Below are positions 1 through 3,269 of a DNA stretch of 5,755 nucleotides, one piece after another; position 1 is the first letter of the stretch, and each line of letters begins with the position of its first letter. The position numbers were made by a program, and so were the translations under genes. Source of the DNA: an uncultured Eubacteriales bacterium (GTDB lineage Bacteria; Bacillota_I; Bacilli_A; RF39; UBA660). Where the stretch lies: NCBI GenBank assembly GCA_900321795.1, contig ONXO01000010.1, forward strand, positions 1 through 5,755, written 5' to 3'. The notes under the pieces were generated by a model. That model had not been told where the DNA came from, searched no databases, and saw only the letters and a list, made by a program, of their open reading frames with translations.

Positions 1-177
1 AACATCACATATAATTGAAATATCTCTAACATCTGGCAATAATTTTCCTGACTCATATCTTACTATTGTTGATTGATTCTTTCCTATTGCATCGGCTAAG
101 TTTTCTTGACTTAACTCTGCTTTGATTCTAAAACTTCTTAATCTTCTTCCAAATTCTTTACTATCAAATTCTACCAT
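1..177 (-). CDS. XRE-family helix-turn-helix regulator, N-terminal part (runs off left edge)
   Basis: Reading leftwards from ATG at 177-175, 59 codons are open to the window edge, so only the N-terminus is present. The protein begins MVEFDSKEFGRRLRSFR and shows a classic Cro/C1 (XRE) helix-turn-helix: first helix around residues 8-17, helix 2 SQENLADAIG (about 22-31), recognition helix NQSTIVRYESG (about 33-43), then the usual LPDV turn. The start is supported by GAAAGGG at 190-184, six bases upstream. Family members are sequence-specific DNA-binding repressors or activators, often controlling their own and a divergent promoter. Here the gene is back to back with the promoter at 222-250 and the dyad at 257-271, so control of the divergent peptide transcript is the natural inference. 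The C-terminal half, which would show a sensor, peptidase or toxin-linked domain, is out of view. No convincing -35/-10 pair was found for this gene. Confidence 0.93.
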   Translation of the reverse strand, partial: MVEFDSKEFGRRLRSFRIKAELSQENLADAIGKNQSTIVRYESGKLLPDVRDISIICDV

Positions 178-221
178 AATAATCCCTTTCTATTTAAAAT
201 ATTATCAAACCGCTGGTACAA

Positions 222-250
222 TTGAGTTTTAACTATTTTTGTGCTATAAT
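222..250 (+). promoter_or_regulatory. Sigma-A-type promoter of the short peptide transcript
   Basis: TTGAGT at 222-227, a 17-base spacer, and TATAAT at 245-250 preceded by TG at 242-243 (extended -10). The -10 is a perfect consensus, the -35 matches 4 of 6 and the spacing is optimal, so this should be a strong vegetative promoter with a start near 257. It is divergent from the XRE gene that starts at 177. Confidence 0.82.
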
Positions 251-256
251 ATATGT

Positions 257-271
257 ATACCAATATGGTAT
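257..271. promoter_or_regulatory. 15-bp dyad at the predicted transcription start, candidate operator
   Basis: ATACCA-ATA-TGGTAT is a perfect inverted repeat with 6-base arms and a 3-base centre. It starts at the expected +1 of the promoter at 222-250, a position where a bound protein would block initiation. A lone half-site-like TGGTA also occurs at 214-218, between the XRE start codon and the -35 box. Dyads of this size are typical of XRE repressor operators. That the divergent XRE protein binds here is inference. Confidence 0.55.
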
Positions 272-419
272 GGAGTCTATACATCATAGAACTCTCCGAG
301 CAACGCTCGATTGTAACATAAATTGTTAGAATTGAGCTTGCAAAGAGCTCAATTTCTATGAATATCCTCTGCCCCACGGTTGGATTTTCAATTTATGCAA
401 CAATAACTTACATCATATG

Positions 420-426
420 AAAGGAG
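420..426 (+). promoter_or_regulatory. Strong Shine-Dalgarno of the 17-codon ORF
   Basis: AAAGGAG, nine bases before the ATG at 436, is close to a perfect complement of the 16S rRNA 3' end. Such a site argues that the tiny ORF is translated. Its GGAG core lies in the 3' arm of the stem 379-389/423-433, so access may be regulated. Confidence 0.8.
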
Positions 427-435
427 ATCCAACAA

Positions 436-489
436 ATGAGAAAAATCACAAGATTCCCACGGTGGTGGCGGTGGCTGTTAATAGGCTAG
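436..489 (+). CDS. Tiny Arg/Trp-rich peptide (17 aa), leader peptide or small effector
   Basis: ATG at 436 to TAG at 487-489 encodes MRKITRFPRWWRWLLIG. It has a strong ribosome binding site, a promoter about 190 bases upstream and an intrinsic terminator beginning four bases after the stop, so it is the only well-initiated ORF on this transcript. The peptide carries five basic and no acidic residues, three Trp, and a hydrophobic LLIG end, as expected for a membrane-active or amphipathic peptide. It contains three CGG and three TGG codons, nearly in one block (460-474); CGG is unlikely to be common in a genome this AT-rich, so ribosomes may move slowly there. There is no signal peptide or Cys and no evident processing site. 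I do not recognise a family. It could be an attenuator leader peptide, a type I toxin-like peptide or a signal. That it is translated is well supported; its function is unknown. Confidence 0.7.
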   Translation: MRKITRFPRWWRWLLIG

Positions 490-492
490 ATG

Positions 493-525
493 GAGAGAAT
501 TCACGTAATTCTCTCTTTTCTTTTT
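493..525 (+). terminator. Intrinsic terminator of the peptide transcript
   Basis: GAGAGAATT (493-501) and AATTCTCTC (507-515) form nine perfect pairs around a CACGT loop, followed by TTTTCTTTTT (516-525). The stem begins four bases after the peptide stop codon. A ribosome paused at or near that stop would cover the 5' arm, so translation of the peptide could influence termination. Confidence 0.9.
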
Positions 526-672
526 ATCGTATTATGCGTTATATGCATAATTTATTTAATTTTATCATTTTTCAAAATTTTTTCAATAGTTTTAGAGAAA
601 TCCTATTCAAAATCATTTTAAAATATGCTCTATACGCATATTAGTATGCACATAGAGCATATTTATGTCGCT
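526..672. other. AT-rich intergenic stretch with TATGC/GCATA inverted repeats
   Basis: No credible gene is seen between the terminator and the next promoter. The stretch holds a perfect 7-base inverted repeat ATTATGC/GCATAAT at 531-537 and 545-551 and the larger palindrome at 621-664. The pentamer TATGC or its complement GCATA recurs about six times between 533 and 661. A reading frame crossing the region (417-644) starts without its own ribosome binding site and has no recognisable domain. Confidence 0.6.
621..664. repeat. Long near-perfect inverted repeat upstream of the Spo0A-like gene
   Basis: AAATATGCTCTAT (621-633) and ATAGAGCATATTT (652-664) are 13-base perfect arms. Inside them GCATA (636-640) and TATGC (645-649) pair around a TTAG loop, separated from the outer arms by an AC/AC internal loop. 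It ends nine bases before the -35 box of the next promoter. It is not followed by a T-run on the plus strand and has only a short TTT on the minus strand, so it is a poor classical terminator. It could be an operator for a dimeric protein, a cruciform, or an RNA hairpin in read-through transcripts. Confidence 0.75.
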
Positions 673-701
673 TTGATTAGTTAACATAATTTTGCTATAC
701 T
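673..701 (+). promoter_or_regulatory. Sigma-A-type promoter of the Spo0A-C-like gene
   Basis: TTGATT at 673-678, a 17-base spacer, then TATACT at 696-701 with TG at 693-694 (extended -10). This has the same layout as the promoter at 222-250. Predicted start is near 708, giving a 5' UTR of about 55 nt. TGTCGCT at 666-672, abutting the -35, matches 5 of 7 bases of the Spo0A box TGTCGAA, which is weak support for autoregulation. Confidence 0.75.
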
Positions 702-751
702 CTATTTGTATTCAATAAAGATTCAGCAAAATTTTAGTTATTATTATATTT

Positions 752-758
752 GAGGTGG
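752..758 (+). promoter_or_regulatory. Ribosome binding site fixing a TTG start
   Basis: GAGGTGG lies five bases before the TTG at 764. An in-frame TAA at 761-763 directly precedes that TTG, and the first in-frame ATG (857) would delete the first third of the domain. TTG is therefore the start. Confidence 0.85.
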
Positions 759-763
759 AATAA

Positions 764-1126
764 TTGGATAAAAAGAATTTAACCACACAAAAGATAAATA
801 ATATTAAAGTTTTTAATTTAATAAAAAGACTAGGGATTAAAACAAGTACAATAGGCATGAAATACATCCTATCCGTTATTCTAATTGGATATAATTCTTA
901 CGATGATATTATGAATTATGAAGAAATATATAAGAAGATTGGAAAAAAATATAACGTATCACCTTCTACTGTTAGAAATGCTATTCAACATTCACTAGAT
1001 CATAGAAACTATAATCTTGCAGAAAAAAACTTTGAATCAGTCTTTGGATACGAATATAACGAATACACTTTTATAAATAAAGAATTCTTTGAAGAAATTC
1101 TTCGTATTATTTCTATAGAATCCTAA
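764..1126 (+). CDS. Stand-alone Spo0A C-terminal-domain DNA-binding protein
   Basis: This 120-residue protein starts at TTG. From about residue 14 onward it aligns with the effector domain of the sporulation regulator Spo0A: LIKRLGIKTSTIGMKYI corresponds to the IIHEIGVPAHIKGYLYL region, IYKKIGKKYNVSPSTVRNAI (55-74) to the helix-turn-helix, and FESVFGYEY (90-98) to the SLFGYT segment near the C-terminus. The N-terminal phospho-receiver domain is absent, so it cannot be controlled by Spo0F/Spo0B-type phosphorelay. Spo0A has Arg-Val-Glu-Arg in its recognition helix; here the same stretch is Thr69-Val70-Arg71-Asn72, so a different DNA target is likely. It has its own promoter (673-701). Its 3' end faces the minus-strand defence genes. 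It may regulate itself, the neighbouring defence operon, or functions of a mobile element. Family assignment is firm from recalled Spo0A sequence; the targets are unknown. Confidence 0.92.
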   Translation: MDKKNLTTQKINNIKVFNLIKRLGIKTSTIGMKYILSVILIGYNSYDDIMNYEEIYKKIGKKYNVSPSTVRNAIQHSLDHRNYNLAEKNFESVFGYEYNEYTFINKEFFEEILRIISIES

Positions 1127-1140
1127 AAGTCGACACTAGG

Positions 1141-1170
1141 AAGTTTAATAATGTAAACTTGAATATTTTT
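1141..1170 (+). terminator. Weak possible terminator after the Spo0A-C-like gene
   Basis: AAGTTTA (1141-1147) and TAAACTT (1154-1160) form seven mostly A-U pairs around ATAATG, followed by GAATATTTTT. The stem is weak and the T-run is offset by five bases. It is appropriately placed 15 bases after the stop codon. Plus-strand transcripts could otherwise end at the hairpin at 1188-1210. Confidence 0.4.
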
Positions 1171-1181
1171 ATTCTATAAAC

Positions 1182-1212
1182 AAAAAAAGAGTAGGATTAA
1201 TTCCTGCTCTTT
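1182..1212 (-). terminator. Intrinsic terminator of the minus-strand block, possibly bidirectional
   Basis: Arms 1188-1196 and 1202-1210 pair over nine positions (one G-U) around a 5-base loop. Reading leftwards, the stem is followed by seven T (complement of 1182-1188). It begins ten bases after the stop codon of the 61-residue gene. On the plus strand the tail is TTTATT, less convincing but possibly functional for the converging Spo0A-like gene. Confidence 0.85.
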
Positions 1213-1220
1213 ATTCATTC

Positions 1221-1406
1221 TTACAATTCATTAAATATCATTGCTGCAACCGAAGTAATTTTCCACCCTTTTTGATAGCAGTCTTCTATTATTTTCTTAT
1301 ATTTTAATAAACTTTGTTCAGCCATCTCCAAAGAATATCCCATGTTCTTTATCAAATAATCTACAACATTTTTCTTATATTCTTCTAAACCCATTTCATT
1401 ATTCAT
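1221..1406 (-). CDS. Small protein of unknown function (61 aa)
   Basis: ATG at 1406-1404 is the only sensible start: the frame hits TAA 12 bases further upstream, and AGAGGT at 1423-1418 lies 11 bases before it, a slightly long spacing. The protein MNNEMGLEEYKKN... looks wholly helical: a first helix of about residues 7-21, MGYSLEMAEQSLLKYKKIIEDCY (22-44), and a final KGWKITSVAAMIFNEL segment. It has no signal peptide, membrane segment or metal-binding cluster, and one Cys. I do not recognise a family. It lies 73 bases downstream of the AIPR gene on the same strand and before a shared terminator, so it may be co-transcribed with the defence genes; a possible separate promoter lies at 1435-1463. 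A role as a small accessory or immunity partner of the AIPR protein is only a guess from position. Confidence 0.8.
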   Translation of the reverse strand: MNNEMGLEEYKKNVVDYLIKNMGYSLEMAEQSLLKYKKIIEDCYQKGWKITSVAAMIFNEL

Positions 1407-1434
1407 AAAACACTTTTACCTCTATGTTATATAT

Positions 1435-1463
1435 ATTATCTATTTTTATAAAAATCCTATCAA
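1435..1463 (-). promoter_or_regulatory. Possible internal promoter for the 61-aa gene
   Basis: On the minus strand TTGATA (1463-1458), a 17-base spacer and GATAAT (1440-1435) give 5 of 6 matches in each box at ideal spacing. The start would be near 1428, about 22 bases before the ATG, leaving room for the AGAGGT ribosome binding site. The surrounding DNA is very AT-rich, so chance matches are likely. Confidence 0.5.
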
Positions 1464-1475
1464 TCTATTATTGAT
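1450..1475 (-). terminator. Weak hairpin after the AIPR gene
   Basis: Reading leftwards, ATCAAT and ATTGAT (1475-1470 and 1464-1459) form six A-U-rich pairs with a 5-base loop, then AGGATTTTT. This is a poor terminator at best and would allow substantial read-through to the 61-residue gene. Confidence 0.25.
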
Positions 1476-1479
1476 TTTT

Positions 1480-3237
1480 CTAATCTGCTGTCCATCTGCT
1501 TTCAAAATCTGTAGTTTCCATTTTTAACCCCTGATTGATTTTTTGTAATATTTCATTTCCGCCCTCTATAAATTTAATTGCTCCCATCTGATTTCTTACG
1601 GATTCTCTAATATTTTTTAAAGAAGCTTTGGCTTTAATCCAATTTACAGAACTAAATATTTTTCCACTATCAGTTGTTTCTGCAGAAGCACTTTCAAAAG
1701 CCATATTCAAACTATTTCCAGCCATTTCAACAATTTGATCTAATAAGTCATTTTCTTTTAATAACTCTAATGCCTTAGCTGGATTTGGAACAGACTCCGG
1801 CATTCTGTTAATTTCGCAAAAATATACTGATATTGCATATAGTTGATGATATGGTGCATAAGATTTCATTGCTAACAATGAAGGATTTAAATTCATTGGA
1901 TTGTCAGAATTCCACTTCTCAATTACAGCTTTATATAATTCATTTAGAGCTTGCATTTTTTCTGGTGAATAATCTTTGTAGAATATTTGATTAAAATACT
2001 TATCAAATATTTTGGTTTCGCTATAGGAAATAGTAGGTCTTTGTGAATGCCATGCTATTAATAGTTTTCCTAAATCAGTCAGATTAATTATATGATTCGT
2101 ATTATATTTAGCCGTATTAACCACTTCACCTCTTTTTGTAATAAAATATCCATCAGGATATTTTTGTTCATATGCCTTTTTCATTGATAAAACAGCCTTA
2201 TCATTACTTCTTAAATCTCTTGCTTTTACTGCACTTTGAGAATTTGTTGAAATACTAATATTATCAGCTTTTTCAGGATTATCAATTTCATAGAATCTGA
2301 ACATTATATATCCGCCTTCGGAATTTTTTACAGATTCACTACATGAATAAATTGTACTTAATGATTGACATCCATTAACAACATTCAATTCTTTTGTACT
2401 TAAAGTATCTCCTTCTAAAGTAATTTTTGAACAAATTGCAGTTATTCCATTATGGAGTAGGAAAAAGTCTTGAGGATTATTCTTCAAAGTTTTTGCAATT
2501 CCTTTATTTACCTTATTACTAGTTCCTAAAGATTGTCTAACATTTTTTCTAAACAAACTTCCATCATGTATGCCTGGTATTTGAATACATTCTTTTAATG
2601 GTATTGCAGCAATAATAGCTTTTGTTCCATCTAAATCTATTTCTATACATTTATCATTATCAACATGAAAATCAAAATTAATATATGGTCTATTTCTGTT
2701 CAAAGCCTCATCGTATTTGAATTGTAGTGTTTCTTTATCAACTAAATAAATATTTGCACTTAAATTTTCATCTTCATTAAGCAATTTTTGAAAAGTAATA
2801 AAATCATTATATGCAGATTCTGTTAAAGTTGAAGTGGTTACCAATTCAAAACAAATAGAATAATCATCCTCAATAGCTTGGGCTATTTCGTTTATTTTTA
2901 CCTTAAGTTTATCATTAGCATTTTCCTGCAAACTTTGTAAATCTTTAATTTGTAACCATGATGCTAACACTTCTCTTAATGGTTCCGCATCAACAGTTTC
3001 TCCTGAATAAAACTTTCCTTGAATTATATAAATAATCGAATCTTGATTATCTATATAAACAGCATCAATCTGTTTATCACCAGCTCCATCTGTTATACAT
3101 TCTTTTGTTTCAACTATATCTAAGTTATGAATATTTCTTAAATACCATGCCACAAATCTTTGACCATCATTAGGATAATTATTTCTATAATAATCCTCTG
3201 TAATAGCTTCATTGATTTTCAACTTAATATCTTCCAT
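1480..3237 (-). CDS. AIPR-family abortive infection phage resistance protein
   Basis: This complete 585-residue protein starts at ATG 3237-3235, with AAGGAG (3249-3244) six bases upstream. It matches the AIPR family, proteins linked to phage abortive infection and often found beside restriction-modification genes. The N-terminal 80 residues look like a PD-(D/E)xK nuclease fold: TDGAGDKQIDAVYID (49-63) followed by IIYIIQGKF (68-76), with D58, Q73 and K75 as candidate active-site residues. The AIPR core follows: LFRKNVRQSLG (228-238), FFLLHNGITAIC (258-269), LNVVNGCQSLSTIY (284-297) and STNSQSAVKARDLRSND (330-346). The C-terminal third has no motif I recognise. It lies 32 bases after hsdR on the same strand, so the two are almost certainly co-transcribed. 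The expected role is nucleic acid cleavage or growth arrest on phage infection, perhaps when restriction fails; the nuclease activity and trigger are inferred. Confidence 0.95.
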   Translation of the reverse strand: MEDIKLKINEAITEDYYRNNYPNDGQRFVAWYLRNIHNLDIVETKECITDGAGDKQIDAVYIDNQDSIIYIIQGKFYSGETVDAEPLREVLASWLQIKDLQSLQENANDKLKVKINEIAQAIEDDYSICFELVTTSTLTESAYNDFITFQKLLNEDENLSANIYLVDKETLQFKYDEALNRNRPYINFDFHVDNDKCIEIDLDGTKAIIAAIPLKECIQIPGIHDGSLFRKNVRQSLGTSNKVNKGIAKTLKNNPQDFFLLHNGITAICSKITLEGDTLSTKELNVVNGCQSLSTIYSCSESVKNSEGGYIMFRFYEIDNPEKADNISISTNSQSAVKARDLRSNDKAVLSMKKAYEQKYPDGYFITKRGEVVNTAKYNTNHIINLTDLGKLLIAWHSQRPTISYSETKIFDKYFNQIFYKDYSPEKMQALNELYKAVIEKWNSDNPMNLNPSLLAMKSYAPYHQLYAISVYFCEINRMPESVPNPAKALELLKENDLLDQIVEMAGNSLNMAFESASAETTDSGKIFSSVNWIKAKASLKNIRESVRNQMGAIKFIEGGNEILQKINQGLKMETTDFESRWTAD

Positions 3238-3269
3238 AGTTCGCTCCTTATCATCATATTATTCAATTC

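Larger units (their letters stand above)
257..435 (+). promoter_or_regulatory. Structured 5' leader of the peptide mRNA with a Shine-Dalgarno-sequestering stem
   Basis: This leader of about 180 nt precedes a 17-codon ORF. Three foldable elements are visible. (1) CGAGC/GCTCG at 297-301 and 305-309, five pairs with a 3-nt loop. (2) AATTGAGCT at 330-338 pairs with AGCTCAATT at 346-354, nine pairs with a 7-nt loop, extendable by one G-U pair. (3) GTTGGATTTTC at 379-389 pairs with GGAGATCCAAC at 423-433, eleven pairs including two G-U, and encloses the GGAG core of the ribosome binding site at 423-426. CTCTCC at 292-297 is complementary to GGAGA of the Shine-Dalgarno and also to GGAGAG at 492-497, the foot of the terminator stem, so alternative folds are possible. 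No known riboswitch class was recognised. Base pairings were checked by eye; no energy calculation was made. Confidence 0.6.

Noticed and set aside
171..377. 68-codon minus-strand frame opposite the peptide leader
   Set aside because: It overlaps the XRE start region, has no family resemblance, and its low-complexity sequence follows from the complement of the promoter and leader hairpins.
436..489. Classical trp-operon leader peptide
   Set aside because: Three Trp codons suggest it, but no trp gene follows, Arg codons are equally prominent, and the downstream gene is a Spo0A-like regulator with its own promoter.
436..489. Erm-type macrolide-sensing leader peptide
   Set aside because: The peptide lacks a clear Arg-X-Arg stalling motif near its end, and no methyltransferase or ABC-F resistance gene follows in the window.
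417..644. 75-codon plus-strand frame beginning MKGDPTNEK
   Set aside because: Its ATG lies upstream of the Shine-Dalgarno, which is well spaced for ATG 436 in another frame. It runs through the terminator and the palindrome into Phe/Ile-rich AT sequence.
178..764. CRISPR array, tracrRNA or retron RNA
   Set aside because: There are no regularly spaced direct repeats, and no cas gene or reverse transcriptase in the window. The repeats present are inverted and unevenly spaced.
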